Below, piece after piece: positions 55,072 to 64,000 of a stretch of 64,000 nucleotides of DNA; positions within the stretch are counted from its first letter, which is position 1, and each line of letters starts with the position of its first letter. Origin of the DNA: Okeania sp. SIO2C9 (GTDB lineage: Bacteria > Cyanobacteriota > Cyanobacteriia > Cyanobacteriales > Microcoleaceae). The translations under genes and the position numbers were made by a program. The DNA lies in contig NZ_JAAHGO010000012.1 in NCBI RefSeq assembly GCF_010672455.1, positions 610,940 to 674,939 of the forward strand, read 5' to 3'. The notes under the pieces are model-generated. The model was not told where the DNA came from and ran no database searches. It was given only the letters and a program-made list of their open reading frames with translations.

Positions 55072-55195
55072 ATTAACGAAGTCAGAAGTCAGAAGTTAGA
55101 AGTCAGAAGTTGTTTTTGTAACGGGGATTTGAGCCCCCCTCTAAAAACATTTCGCCTTAAAAGGCGGGGTTGCGCGACCCATGTTATTTTGATCA
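55072..55195 (-). repeat. CGCCTTTTAAGGCG-type dispersed element (reverse copy, between fur and the peptidoglycan-binding gene)
   Basis: TTAACGAAGTCAGAAGTC ... CTTAAAAGGCGGGGTTGC ... ATGTTATTTTGATCAAA. Starts directly after the fur terminator. Confidence 0.75.
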
Positions 55196-55219
55196 AAAAA
55201 AGATTTATAAATCTAATAA

Positions 55220-56686
55220 TTAGTTTCCAATATCTTTAGCACTTAAACCATAACGCAGATGAGCTTTCGCCACTGCTACTCTTGTTTCTGAGTTGTAAAC
55301 TCCATTTAATGGACCAAAATAAAATCCTTGTAGCCGAAGTCTCTTTTGCAATTCTAAGACATTTGCTTGACTACCTATATAAGTAGCTCGCCCTTTGGAA
55401 GCGCTTAGAGTAACAATCATAGGATGTCTTAAAGCTTGTAATGTATTTCTTGTAGCTACTCCACTGGCGTTTGTTCCCACATCTTCCTGAAAACGTCTGA
55501 CAGCAAACTCAGTCGCAGGTCCAAAAACACCATCAATGACACCAGGATAATAACCCAATCTTGTCAACAAAATCTGGAGTTGTTTTACACCCAAACCTCG
55601 ATCGCCCCGTCTGAGAGAACTTGAGTAGGAGTATTGCCTAGTGGTGTAGTTTTGCCTGGAGTCAGATACAGGACCTGGGGGCAGAACTTGACTAGGATTA
55701 AATAGAAATGATTGAGTTGTTGGTCCGACTATACCTGTAGGAGTAATTCTATTTCTCTTTTGAAATTCAATTACTGCTATCTCAGTACTTTGATCGAAAT
55801 AGTTAGTTATTAGTCCTTGATAATAACCTAAATTTTTCAAACGTTGTTGTAATCTTCCTATCTCTACACCTGTTTCTCCAGGTCGAAGAAATACTCTCTC
55901 CACAGGAAAAGGTCTAGTACCAAACAAATATTCTCTAGTGGTAATACCTACCTGACCCGTAGGCGTAATTCTGTGAGAGTTTTGAAATCTGATGACTGCA
56001 GCTCTAGTATTTTGGTCATAAATGCTATTGATCGGACTTTTGTAAAAGCCTAATTCTGCTAACCTTCTTTGAATAATTGCTACTTGAGGGCTAACTTGTC
56101 CAAAAGATAATGGTCTTGTTGAAGAATTTAATAGGGAAGAATGAATTTGATTAGACCTCTTACCTGCAAATAGTAATGACCAAGTAGTAGGTTCAATTTG
56201 GCCTGTTACTGTAATACCATTGTCTTGCTGGAACTGTCTTACAGCTCTTTCTGTAATAGGACCATAATAACCAGTTAGATTGGCAGAAAAATAGCCTAAC
56301 TCTCTCAGTTTTCTTTGAACTGCAGTCACTGTTGCGGCCTTATCTCCACGTCTTAGATAGACTGCACTATTAGGGGAAAGAATTGCATCACTTTCTGGTC
56401 TAGAGTTAGAAGATCCAGAAAAAAAAGAGTTTGTTGCTATTTGTCTTTGGTATGTTTGGCTATCCTGTGTTTGGCTAATATTAAAATAACTATTTGTTTC
56501 AGGACTGGGAATTTCTGGCCTTCTAGCCCAACTAGAATCAATAATAATTAAATTAATAATCATTATTGATAAAAAGTTTATGTAAGCGAAGCTAGACAGT
56601 TTTTTCCAGTTAAGTCCTTCAATAAGTTTGAAGTCTTTGTTTCCTTCATTAACCAGAAAAAATTCTATATATGCAAGAGATTCCAT
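55220..56686 (-). CDS. Peptidoglycan-binding protein with five PG_binding_1 repeats
   Basis: A 488-residue protein with the cyanobacterial opening MESLAYIEFFLVNEGN, a hydrophobic stretch (about 38-52), then five PG_binding_1 domains at about residues 110-170, 200-255, 265-330, 360-420 and 440-488. Each has the repeat pattern xLQxxLxxLGYYxGxIxGxFGxxTExAVxxFQ (for example LRRGDRGLGVKQLQILLTRL and YYPGVIDGVFGPATEFAVRR). No catalytic domain, so it is a non-enzymatic cell-wall binder. No operon partner. Confidence 0.9.
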   Translation of the reverse strand: MESLAYIEFFLVNEGNKDFKLIEGLNWKKLSSFAYINFLSIMIINLIIIDSSWARRPEIPSPETNSYFNISQTQDSQTYQRQIATNSFFSGSSNSRPESDAILSPNSAVYLRRGDKAATVTAVQRKLRELGYFSANLTGYYGPITERAVRQFQQDNGITVTGQIEPTTWSLLFAGKRSNQIHSSLLNSSTRPLSFGQVSPQVAIIQRRLAELGFYKSPINSIYDQNTRAAVIRFQNSHRITPTGQVGITTREYLFGTRPFPVERVFLRPGETGVEIGRLQQRLKNLGYYQGLITNYFDQSTEIAVIEFQKRNRITPTGIVGPTTQSFLFNPSQVLPPGPVSDSRQNYTTRQYSYSSSLRRGDRGLGVKQLQILLTRLGYYPGVIDGVFGPATEFAVRRFQEDVGTNASGVATRNTLQALRHPMIVTLSASKGRATYIGSQANVLELQKRLRLQGFYFGPLNGVYNSETRVAVAKAHLRYGLSAKDIGN

Positions 56687-57207
56687 AAATTTTCCTGGGG
56701 GACTCTAAAATTTTAATAGTAACAAGCTAAATTGATTGAGCTTGTTATCTTAAAGAAGTTATACCAATTTTATGTGAGGATGCACAAAATTATGAAATTT
56801 ATTACTACTTGTCTGTCTCGATCTACAGTCAACCCCGATCAAAATATTATTCTATACAACTTTATGATGAATTTGGTATTAAAGCAATTCTTAACAGAGT
56901 ATAATAATTCAATTATTATGAACAGAGATGGAGACTTTATGTATAATAAAATCTCTAGCTCATCAGGAGAGGGAAATATTTGAAGTTATAGATTCAAATA
57001 TTCAAACAACTTTCCCCATTAACAGAGAGGTAGTTTTCTCTCCTTTAAAGACTTCTCTATTTGAGTTTATGTCTTTGTTCATTATTCAACTACTACTATT
57101 AGGGTATCAAATTGTGAGTACAATAACTTACTGAAAGAACATCTATAGATTAATTTAATTTAAACTTTCCTATCTAAATTCTATCATTTTGTTGTACTAT
57201 AAAACGC
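56687..57207. other. Interval with uncertain small frames
   Basis: Two overlapping plus-strand frames (56732-56983, 83 codons; 56928-57134, 68 codons) are AT-rich and show no family. The second contains HQEREIFEVIDSNIQ. I do not call a gene. No dispersed repeat was recognised. Confidence 0.35.
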
Positions 57208-57384
57208 TTAAACTAAACCTGCACGGTCAAAAATTAGAGCTACTAAAGCGGCAAAAATAGTTATTCCTAAAGCAGTTAAAGGATTTTGACCTTGAGTAAC
57301 AGCAAAGGAAGTCACTACACCAGCTCCTAGAGCAGCAGTAACGGCAGCAACTAATGGATCGCGGTTTGAACGATTTTTGTACAT
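57208..57384 (-). CDS. Small two-helix membrane protein (58 residues)
   Basis: MYKNRSNRDPLVAAVTAALG continues to AGVVTSFAVTQGQNPLTALG, ITIFAALVALIFDRAGLV, stop. Below the 60-residue cut often used for gene calling. Two hydrophobic helices (about 11-30 and 36-53) are joined by TQGQNPL, with a positively charged N-terminus. Clean frame; the longer overlapping frame at 57227-57430 has no such pattern. I do not recognise a family; it resembles the short hydrophobic proteins found next to photosynthetic and housekeeping genes in cyanobacteria. Confidence 0.7.
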   Translation of the reverse strand: MYKNRSNRDPLVAAVTAALGAGVVTSFAVTQGQNPLTALGITIFAALVALIFDRAGLV

Positions 57385-57673
57385 AATTATTTATCCCAGA
57401 TAGACTTTTGAAAAAATTCATAACTAACAACGTTGTCTCAACCTATCACTGAATTAATAATTAAGATGGGAATTATCCTGGTTTTGCAATTAAGATTAAA
57501 ATTTCTCTAAATTTCTTAACAAATCAAGAATATTTAATGATAAATTTTTTGCAGAAGTTGGGAAAAGGTGGCAGAGAAAATAAAAAAATTAAATAATTAC
57601 CTAGAAATATGTTTTTATACTCAAAATTTATATTTATTAGGTAAGTCTTCAATGATATTAAAGAATAGAGAAT

Positions 57674-58102
57674 CTACTCCAATTTTTCAGTATTACCACC
57701 TGATACCCATCCTGTACGATTACTACCATCATCCACTCGAACTTTTTGCCATCTTTTATCTGAACTTTCTTCCAAAACTATAACTTTCTCTTGATAAGAA
57801 ACACCACCAATACGATTAGCATTTCTACTAGGAGTATCCCGCAAAATTAAACCAATAGGCTCAACTACAATAGCTCTATAAGCTCCTGGGTCTAATTCAT
57901 TAGATAAATTTTTATTTGTAGTTTCTGAAGAAGACGTACTCACTTTTTGGGCGACGGGTTTTTCATTAGTAAATATTGGTTTTTCAGGCATTTTCGTTAG
58001 TTTTGCTGCAAAGTAGAGAACTGATGCTGCACTAGCACCAGCTAGCAATAGTATTGCTAAAATAAACCCTATTAAAAATTTGAATAAGCTATAAAAATTC
58101 AT
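57674..58102 (-). CDS. SH3-domain protein, membrane-anchored
   Basis: A 142-residue protein. N-terminal hydrophobic helix (YSLFKFLIGFILAILLLAGASAASVLYFA), a linker rich in Lys/Ser/Thr, then a bacterial SH3 (SH3_3) domain from about residue 80: YRAIVVEPIGLILRDTPSRNANRIGGVSYQEKVIVLEES... WQKVRVDDGSNRTGWVSGGNTE. Such domains bind peptidoglycan or other envelope components. Start at 58102 gives a standard anchor; an in-frame ATG at 58135 adds 11 residues. The Ycf46-like ATPase gene is 72 bp upstream on the same strand. Confidence 0.85.
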   Translation of the reverse strand: MNFYSLFKFLIGFILAILLLAGASAASVLYFAAKLTKMPEKPIFTNEKPVAQKVSTSSSETTNKNLSNELDPGAYRAIVVEPIGLILRDTPSRNANRIGGVSYQEKVIVLEESSDKRWQKVRVDDGSNRTGWVSGGNTEKLE

Positions 58103-58206
58103 AATTTTCAGACTTTTTTCCAAGATTGAAATCAAAAAAATTGGATATATATAACCAAGATTAAAGTTGCTAAACTTATAATCCTATAGAATTATTATTT
58201 ATAATA

Positions 58207-59706
58207 CTAAAAATTACTTTTTAAGCTACCATATCTAGAAGCAAGACGCGCTCTACCTGCTGCTGCCCAATCTTGTAAAAACTTAATTTGTTCCTCTGCA
58301 GTTCTAGCTAGAGGGATAATTTGACTAGCAGACTCTAAAATATCCTCAGTAGTAAATTCACGATTTTGACTAAATCCAATGTGCATAGCTTCAATTAAAG
58401 ATTGTTCTATTTCTGCACCAGAAAAATCAGGAGTTTCATAAGCTAGACGATTTATATCATAATTTTTGATATTGTGAGGTCTTAACCGAGATAAATGTAC
58501 CTCAAAAATAGCCCTTCTTTCTTCTTGATTAGGCAAACCGACAAAAAATATTTCATCAAACCTGCCCTTTCTTAATATCTCAGGAGGTAAAGATTGAATA
58601 TTATTAGCAGTAGCTACCACAAATACAGGAGAAGTTTTCTCAGCTAACCAAGTAATAAATGTACCAAAAACACGACTGGTAGTACCAGCATCTCCTTGAC
58701 TTTTCAACCCTGCAAAACCCTTATCAATTTCATCGATCCAGAGAACACAAGGTGCTAAAGCTTCCGCAATAGAAATCATCTGTCGGGTACGAGACTCCGA
58801 CTCTCCCACCAACCCTCCAAACAAACGTCCCACATCCAAACGTAATAGAGGCAAATGCCAATGATGAGCGATCGCTTTAGCAGTAAGAGATTTACCAGTA
58901 CCTTGTATTCCTACCAAAAGTAAACCTCTCGGATGAGGTAAACCATATTGTCTCGCCCTTTCAGAAAATGCTCCTCCACGTCGCAATAACCAATCTTTGA
59001 GGTTATCTAAACCCCCAATATCAGAAATATTTTCACGAGCAGGATAGAAATCTAATATTTGAGTTTGGCGGATATTTTGACGTTTTTCTTCTAATATTAA
59101 ATCAACATCATTAAGCTGTAGTTCTCCGTGAGTAGCAATTGCCTTAGCCAAAACTCTTCTAATTCTTTCAATAGATAATCCTTGAGCTGCTCGAACAACT
59201 TCATCTAATAAACGTTTATCTAAAGATTGACCCATTGCCACTAATAAACGTTCTACCTCTTGGGAAATTTCTTGACTATTTGGCAGTGGAAATTCTACGA
59301 TCGTGATAACTTCAGTTAAATCTTCTGGAACAGATATTTGAGGAGCAAGAATAACTATATTTTTAGGTTGAGATTTTAATTTCTTTGCCAAATTTCGTAG
59401 TTTTCTCGAAATAGAAATATCTTCCAAAAATCTTTGAAAATCACGCAAAATAAAGACCGCTGGAGCAGATTCTGGTAACTTTTCTACAAGCTCTAAACCT
59501 TGGAGAGGATTTCTTTTTCCCCAACCTGTATCATTAGGATTATTTTGATATCCTTCAACAAAATCCCATATATAAACTGCTCTATTACCTTGTTTTTTTG
59601 CTGATTCAGTAATGGCAATTTCTATTCGTTCTTCTTCTCTAGTCTGAATATAAATTATTGAGTAGCGCGAGCGGAGTAGTAGTTCAAATTCTTCTTTAAA
59701 ACTCAT
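58207..59706 (-). CDS. ycf46: AAA family ATPase, Ycf46-like
   Basis: A 499-residue AAA+ protein. The first ~220 residues form the Ycf46-type N-domain (MSFKEEFELLLRSRYSIIYIQTREEERIEIAI). The AAA core follows: Walker A GIQGTGKSLTAKAIAHHW near residue 265, Walker B VLWIDEIDKGFAG near 322, sensor 1 VFVVATANNIQSLPPEI, arginine finger region RKGRFDEIFFVGLP and a C-terminal lid. Ycf46 is conserved in cyanobacteria and algal plastids; a role in the regulation of photosynthesis under low CO2 has been reported for cyanobacterial members. First of a minus-strand group downstream of DUF177, though a MITE now lies between. Confidence 0.92.
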   Translation of the reverse strand: MSFKEEFELLLRSRYSIIYIQTREEERIEIAITESAKKQGNRAVYIWDFVEGYQNNPNDTGWGKRNPLQGLELVEKLPESAPAVFILRDFQRFLEDISISRKLRNLAKKLKSQPKNIVILAPQISVPEDLTEVITIVEFPLPNSQEISQEVERLLVAMGQSLDKRLLDEVVRAAQGLSIERIRRVLAKAIATHGELQLNDVDLILEEKRQNIRQTQILDFYPARENISDIGGLDNLKDWLLRRGGAFSERARQYGLPHPRGLLLVGIQGTGKSLTAKAIAHHWHLPLLRLDVGRLFGGLVGESESRTRQMISIAEALAPCVLWIDEIDKGFAGLKSQGDAGTTSRVFGTFITWLAEKTSPVFVVATANNIQSLPPEILRKGRFDEIFFVGLPNQEERRAIFEVHLSRLRPHNIKNYDINRLAYETPDFSGAEIEQSLIEAMHIGFSQNREFTTEDILESASQIIPLARTAEEQIKFLQDWAAAGRARLASRYGSLKSNF

Positions 59707-59838
59707 ATAGCAATTCCCATACTGTTAAGGTACAAAACTCTATGCTTTAGGCAACAGGCAACAGGCAACAGGTAACAGGCAAAAGATAATAGTGAAGTAA
59801 AGATAAGAGCGTACCTCACTAGCCTGAGAAACGCTATC

Positions 59839-59927
59839 AGGACTTACGCAAATCAACATTGAAAACGCCAGATGTAGGGGCGAATTGTATTCGCTCTCAC
59901 TCTATTTAGTGTCTGTGCGTAAGTTCT
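59839..59927. mobile_element. MITE with AGGACTTACGCA / TGCGTAAGTTCT ends
   Basis: Left AGGACTTACGCAAATCAAC, right GTCTGTGCGTAAGTTCT. Between the DUF177 and Ycf46-like genes. Confidence 0.8.
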
Positions 59928-59938
59928 GGCTATATTTT

Positions 59939-60115
59939 TTGATCAAAATAACATGGGTCTAAAACCCCGCCTTTTAAGGCGCAATATTTTTGGAGCTTTT
60001 CTCAAATCCCCGTTACAAAAATAACTTCTGACTCACAGGAGTGCGCGTTCCGCAAGCGAGCTGGCGTCATCGCGGGGTCGCACCGCTTCTGACTTCTGAC
60101 TTCTGACTTCGTTAA
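59939..60115 (+). repeat. CGCCTTTTAAGGCG-type dispersed element
   Basis: GATCAAAATAACATGGGTC ... CCCCGCCTTTTAAGGCG ... GACTTCGTTAA, with the GC-rich insert GCGTTCCGCAAGCGAGC. Same layout as 2427-2643. Confidence 0.75.
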
Positions 60116-60215
60116 CAGTTGCCACTTTTATAATTTTCAGTTTATTGCCAGTAAAAAACATTTTTTTCTACTTAATATTTAACAATATTTAACAGCGAAC
60201 TTTATGATTAAAATC

Positions 60216-60731
60216 TTAATTATTATTTCTATTTAGTTGTTTCTTTATAGATTCTAAACCAGCCCATCGCCGGTCGATCATTAATGAAGAGCCATTTTTC
60301 TCAGATAATTTAATTCCCTGACAATCTTTATCGCATACCTTTCTAGGAGGAACTGCCAAACACAATTGTTCATATACCCATTCTTTAGGATTAAAATATC
60401 CATCTGGAGGTAAAGTTTCCACCAAATCTTCTACAGAATTCTCTACTTCTATGTCAAATAAATCCTTTTGCTCTTTAATTTCTTGAAGCCAAATTAATTC
60501 TTTTGGAGCGATCGGCAATTTATAGTTGTACTGTTTTAAACATCTATCGCAAGTGAGAGTAATAATTGTTTCTAATTCTCCTTTGACTTCCAGATAATTG
60601 CCATGATGAGTTACTTGTAAATAGCCTCTAACTGGAGTCAGTGTTTCCAAGTCTGATATAAATTCTTCAAACTTAATAGTCTCAGTCTGCTCAGTTTTTT
60701 TTAGTAGACTGGGAATATGTATTACTTCCAT
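60216..60731 (-). CDS. YceD family (DUF177) protein
   Basis: A 171-residue protein with the DUF177 pattern: YLQVTHHGNYLEVKGELETIITLTCDRCLKQYNYKLP (CxxC-type pair near residue 79) and, later, DGYFNPKEWVYEQLCLAVPPRKVCDKDCQGI, carrying the second cysteine pair. The four cysteines likely bind zinc. Family members are linked to 23S rRNA maturation or ribosome assembly in bacteria and plastids. In cyanobacteria it commonly follows jag, as here (141 bp gap). Confidence 0.88.
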   Translation of the reverse strand: MEVIHIPSLLKKTEQTETIKFEEFISDLETLTPVRGYLQVTHHGNYLEVKGELETIITLTCDRCLKQYNYKLPIAPKELIWLQEIKEQKDLFDIEVENSVEDLVETLPPDGYFNPKEWVYEQLCLAVPPRKVCDKDCQGIKLSEKNGSSLMIDRRWAGLESIKKQLNRNNN

Positions 60732-60872
60732 CTTCCTTTACCTCACTTATTCCATATCAGCTATTCAGAATTCTGAATATAGAATTCTGAATTTGCTTTA
60801 TATAACTAATGATTTTAATCTCTACAACTCATTATTTTCTCCAAATATTTTCTATATATTTTCTATTGGTAG

Positions 60873-61370
60873 TTAGCTTCTAATTTTCACTACTAAACGG
60901 CGGTCTGGTTCCTGTCCATGACTGTAAGTTTCTAAATCTTCACAGTCTTGAAGCATAGTATGTATTTGACGACGTTCGGCAGAAGATAGAGATGTTAACT
61001 CATGCTCTTCACCAGTCAAACGTACTTTTTTTGCTGCATACTCTGCTATTAATAACAGTTCTTCTTGACGGCGAACTCGATAACCTGCTATTTCCACAGT
61101 GTAGGACAAATGTTGTTCTGAATCGTTACCTATATTCAGAATTGTATTAACAAGATACTGAATTGCATCAATTACTTTGCCATCAAATCCTAGTAGAGTA
61201 GAAATTTGTTCTTGTGTCAGATTAGTCTCATCTATTATTAACCAATAGCCGTCTTCTTGCTCTTGAGCTATGACTTTTGCTGGAATTTCTGCTAAGTTTA
61301 GCAGTGTCTCTAGCCATCGCTTTCCTTGGTCTGGTTCTTGATCTATATAACTATCGTTCATTACTAGCAT
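60873..61370 (-). CDS. jag: Jag/KhpB-type RNA-binding protein (KH-R3H)
   Basis: A 165-residue protein. The KH-like region (about 40-100, with STLLGFDGKVIDAIQYLVNTIL) precedes an R3H domain (LTSLSSAERRQIHTMLQDCEDLETYSHGQEPDRRLVVKI), the two modules of the Jag/SpoIIIJ-associated family. The N-terminal Jag-N domain is replaced by a short acidic region, as in other cyanobacteria. The ATG at 61370 overlaps the yidC stop (TAATG), so the two are translationally coupled. It is the natural partner of KhpA (51209-51688). Confidence 0.9.
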   Translation of the reverse strand: MLVMNDSYIDQEPDQGKRWLETLLNLAEIPAKVIAQEQEDGYWLIIDETNLTQEQISTLLGFDGKVIDAIQYLVNTILNIGNDSEQHLSYTVEIAGYRVRRQEELLLIAEYAAKKVRLTGEEHELTSLSSAERRQIHTMLQDCEDLETYSHGQEPDRRLVVKIRS

Positions 61371-62518
61371 TAAGCTTTCTTCTTAGAACGTCCTGGTTCA
61401 AAGGGTAGTGCTTCTCTTCCCTTTCCTGTTTTTGTTGTTTTTGGTTGTGACTCTTCTACTAATTTCTGTAGGTTTTCAGGTAATGGTTCTTTAGATAAAA
61501 TAAAAGCCTGAACCGTTTGAAATATATTAGCGATGAGCATATAAAGTAGCACACCTGCTGGTAAAGGAGTAAACAAAAATATTCCTGAAAATAAAATGGG
61601 AGTGATTTTGTTGATGGAGTCTTGATTAGGATTAGCATTGTTAGCACCAGGTCCTTTACCTGATATTGTCTGACTAGCATAAATACTAACTCCAAAACCA
61701 ATCACCATAATTAATATATCCCAGTGAATAGTCCCATCGTCATCAAATGCACCGACACGACCTAGAGCTTTAATAAATAGAAATCCTTTATTTGCTGCAA
61801 TTCCTGGGATAGTACCTTGAATTGTAGCGTCCCCTGGTTGTAAAGCTACTAAGTTACCGTCTCCATCAATTTGAACTCTTTCTGAGCCTTTAGTTATAGT
61901 CCATGTAGGTTTAACTTCAGTTTGATTATATTCCTTTTTCAGAGTTTCTAGAGATTTGCCCTCTACTGTTTGAAATTCGACCTGAGTTTGATCTCCAACA
62001 ACTAACTTATTACCACTAGGCATCAAGGCCAAAATCGGAAAGTGGACACCATCATTAACATATATATTTTGAGGTGAAGTTGTATAAGCTTGTGGCTGAA
62101 TTCGCTCTAGTTGTTCTTGAGGAAATATTTGTACATCTACAGTGTAGTTAATATTAGTAAAGGGCGATCCACGCAGAGTTGCAAATAAGGCAAACAGTAT
62201 AGGCATTTGAAATAGCAGTGGCAAACATCCTGCCAATGGATTAAACTCTTTCATCAGTTTACCCATTTCTTCCTGCTGTTTTTGTGGATCGTCTTTATAG
62301 CGTTTTTGAATCTCCTCTTGTCGCTTTTTCATCAAAGGTTGCGTAACTTTCATTTTACGCATATTCCTAATTGACCCCGCATTTAACGGGTAGAGACTTG
62401 CGCGAATTACAAGAGTTAAAGCTACGATCGCTAGACCATAACTTGGTACGATCCCGTAGAAAAAATCTAGGATCGGCAGCATTATATTGTTGGAAAGAAA
62501 CCCTATACCAAAATCCAT
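61370..62518 (-). CDS. yidC: Membrane protein insertase YidC/Alb3
   Basis: A 382-residue YidC of the Alb3 type. Five transmembrane segments are visible: [20 protein letters not shown] (with the conserved [12 protein letters not shown]), the cytoplasmic hairpin loop [60 protein letters not shown] and [22 protein letters not shown] ~110-residue soluble insert between TM segments (about 125-240) is characteristic of cyanobacterial YidC. It inserts thylakoid and plasma membrane proteins. The ATG at 62518 matches relatives. Confidence 0.95.
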   Translation of the reverse strand: MDFGIGFLSNNIMLPILDFFYGIVPSYGLAIVALTLVIRASLYPLNAGSIRNMRKMKVTQPLMKKRQEEIQKRYKDDPQKQQEEMGKLMKEFNPLAGCLPLLFQMPILFALFATLRGSPFTNINYTVDVQIFPQEQLERIQPQAYTTSPQNIYVNDGVHFPILALMPSGNKLVVGDQTQVEFQTVEGKSLETLKKEYNQTEVKPTWTITKGSERVQIDGDGNLVALQPGDATIQGTIPGIAANKGFLFIKALGRVGAFDDDGTIHWDILIMVIGFGVSIYASQTISGKGPGANNANPNQDSINKITPILFSGIFLFTPLPAGVLLYMLIANIFQTVQAFILSKEPLPENLQKLVEESQPKTTKTGKGREALPFEPGRSKKKA

Positions 62519-62710
62519 TATTTTATGTCAACCTTGGGGCTGGTGATATTTCTAATTTCGACTATTTTTAATTTTTAATTACTATATAATAAAGGTATCT
62601 AGTTTAATACATATAAATTTAGTCATTTATAAGAACATTTACTAGGTCGATATTATAGTAGTAGCTAATTGAAAGACATATAGCTTTGAAAAATAATAGT
62701 TAAATAACTA

Positions 62711-63100
62711 TCAATTAGTAGAACTATTAGTTTTTTGAGCTTTTGCAGTCATCTTTTCAGTTATGTAAGATTCAATTTCTCTAAATCTTGGTATTGCCCT
62801 GAGTTCTAAACGAGTACCATTTCTGAGAGTAACTACCAAGTCCCCCCAAGCTCCTAATCCCCTGGGTACTTTTGCTATTTTGACAATTTCTGAGTAAACA
62901 ATATCTGTTCTATCTTGTCCCATCCAGCCTCCTATTACGGAAACTCGACGATTAGTAATCCTATAGCGTAGCCATAAAGCCCTAACAATAGCAGCAACAG
63001 TTAGAGGTAGGCCAATAATTGTTAAACCAATTAATAAGTTAAGAATTAAATCTCCTATGTGGGGACCACCTTCATAAAAGGCTTCCTCTCGAATACCCAT
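62711..63100 (-). CDS. PH-domain membrane protein
   Basis: A 129-residue protein: MGIREEAFYEGGPHIGDLIL, a hydrophobic pair of segments (IGLTIIGLPLTVAAIVRALW), then a bPH2-type domain LRYRITNRRVSVIGGWMGQDRTDIVYSEIVKIAKVPR... LRNGTRLELRAI. In cyanobacteria it regularly lies between rnpA and yidC. Its first 29 bases overlap the end of rnpA, in keeping with translational coupling. Function unknown. Confidence 0.88.
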   Translation of the reverse strand: MGIREEAFYEGGPHIGDLILNLLIGLTIIGLPLTVAAIVRALWLRYRITNRRVSVIGGWMGQDRTDIVYSEIVKIAKVPRGLGAWGDLVVTLRNGTRLELRAIPRFREIESYITEKMTAKAQKTNSSTN

Positions 63101-63479
63101 CCAACACCTCCACTTGTGTCAATAACTCTTCTAATTGTTGCAGAAATTGAGAATAATTGCACTGTTGAGCTGTTGGTTTAACTACAATCACTATATCCCA
63201 TCCTTTGGAGATAAATGGCAACATTTGACGTAAAGCTGCTCTAATTTGGCGTTTAATTCGATTTCGGACTACTGCTCCTTTGCTCACTTTTTTGCTAATA
63301 GTAATGCCTATGCGAGTAGGCCACAGAGATTCTAAATTATCTGCACCTTGAGGTAAATTAGGCTCTTGCTGATAACGCAGAGCCTTTAATGTCAGATAAG
63401 AACTATTCTTGCGAATTCCTTTTTGATATACAGCACCAAAATCTTTATAATGACGCAGCCTGTTTTCGATAGGCAACAT
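63072..63479 (-). CDS. rnpA: Ribonuclease P protein component
   Basis: A 135-residue RnpA that binds the RNase P RNA and assists tRNA 5'-end maturation. It shows LRHYKDFGAVYQKGIRKNSSYLTLKAL, the RIGITISKKVSKGAVVRNRIKRQIRAAL signature (the RNR motif) and KGWDIVIVVKP. Normal length. The 3' end overlaps the PH-domain gene. rpmH lies 288 bp upstream on the same strand, as in most bacteria. Confidence 0.95.
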   Translation of the reverse strand: MLPIENRLRHYKDFGAVYQKGIRKNSSYLTLKALRYQQEPNLPQGADNLESLWPTRIGITISKKVSKGAVVRNRIKRQIRAALRQMLPFISKGWDIVIVVKPTAQQCNYSQFLQQLEELLTQVEVLDGYSRGSLL

Positions 63480-63767
<288 letters not shown>

Positions 63768-63908
63768 CTAATAGACTGCTAGACGCTCCCGCCCTTTTTG
63801 CCGACGTGCTTTAATTACTGCTCGGCCATTTCTAGTACGCATTCTTGTTCTAAAGCCAGATACTCTTCTTCTTTTTCTACTTGTACCATGTAAAGTCCTT
63901 TGAGTCAT
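63768..63908 (-). CDS. rpmH: 50S ribosomal protein L34
   Basis: A 46-residue protein, [20 protein letters not shown] then [20 protein letters not shown] then ERLAVY, the complete and highly basic L34. Too short for standard gene-length filters. It begins the rpmH-rnpA-PH-yidC-jag-DUF177 cluster. The GTCAT at 63904-63908 gives an ATG start. Confidence 0.96.
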   Translation of the reverse strand: MTQRTLHGTSRKRRRVSGFRTRMRTRNGRAVIKARRQKGRERLAVY

Positions 63909-64000
63909 TTTTTCTACTCCTTAGCCACTAATCTAATCACAATTTAAAGTCACAATCTCTTATATTAACACATATATCATATCAAGTAAAACATGGCAAA

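Noticed and set aside
56732-57134. Two overlapping AT-rich plus-strand frames
   Set aside because: No family, no ribosome-binding site and composition typical of intergenic DNA; left uncalled rather than excluded.
57227-57430. 67-codon minus-strand frame rich in Cys and Ser
   Set aside because: It is the wrong frame over the 58-residue membrane protein gene (57208-57384).
63990-64000. Possible gene start ATGGCAAA at the window edge
   Set aside because: Only three codons are visible; nothing can be concluded.

Overview
The window comes from a filamentous-type cyanobacterium with a low-GC chromosome full of repeats. The organism call rests on psaD (photosystem I subunit II), a Ycf46-type AAA ATPase, a pheophorbide-a-oxygenase-like Rieske protein, many HIP1 octamers (GCGATCGC), cyanobacterium-restricted small proteins (DUF4330, DUF2973/DUF2605) and a FurA-like regulator. 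The AT-rich, sparsely coded layout saturated with MITEs resembles Trichodesmium/Okeania-type Oscillatoriales; that genus-level guess is inference.

Layout. 1-3.2 kb: a DUF4330 gene, then seven tandem copies of a ~103-105 bp unit. 3.2-7.8 kb: an M48 protease, then on the minus strand a bufferin-type locus (DUF2282 precursor, MNIO/DUF692 enzyme, DUF2063 partner) whose two spacers have been invaded by MITEs. 8-14.6 kb, minus strand: a PLP decarboxylase fused to two EF-hands, a carotenoid oxygenase and a Rieske oxygenase. 14.8-20.4 kb: an HxlR regulator, then an enoyl-CoA hydratase, a chimeric remnant and an SDR, followed by a GC-rich cupin lipoprotein and a quinone-reductase-like MDR enzyme with a partial duplicate behind it; this looks acquired. 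20.4-26 kb: an IS605 right end, nested MITEs, an esterase, another SDR, and an IS1 copy interrupted by two MITEs. 26-30 kb: trpE and psaD separated by an NTF2-like gene and a repeat. 30-37 kb: STAS protein, DICT/GAF histidine kinase, DUF2973/DUF2605 pair, glyoxalase II, a small conserved protein. 37-45.6 kb: a truncated glycosyltransferase, an IS5/IS1182-type relic with intact ends, a polysaccharide deacetylase, CmoB, a group II intron tail and an IS630 relic. 45.8-55 kb: a GAF-type signalling protein, the ffh-rpsP-KH-phoH operon, a HutX-like heme protein and Fur. 55-64 kb, minus strand: a peptidoglycan-binding protein, a 58-residue membrane protein, an SH3 protein, the Ycf46-like ATPase, DUF177, jag, yidC, a PH-domain protein, rnpA and rpmH.

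How it works together. Conserved housekeeping operons (rpmH-rnpA-PH-yidC-jag-DUF177; ffh-rpsP-khpA-phoH) sit among accessory islands. Nearly every spacer is built from a few repeat families. For two families the window holds both the parental IS relic and its short derivatives (IS630 and IS5/IS1182). Several junctions touch coding ends: the esterase C-terminus is MITE sequence, the glycosyltransferase has lost its tail, and the HutX-like start codon lies at a repeat edge. No CRISPR array, tRNA or rRNA gene was seen.
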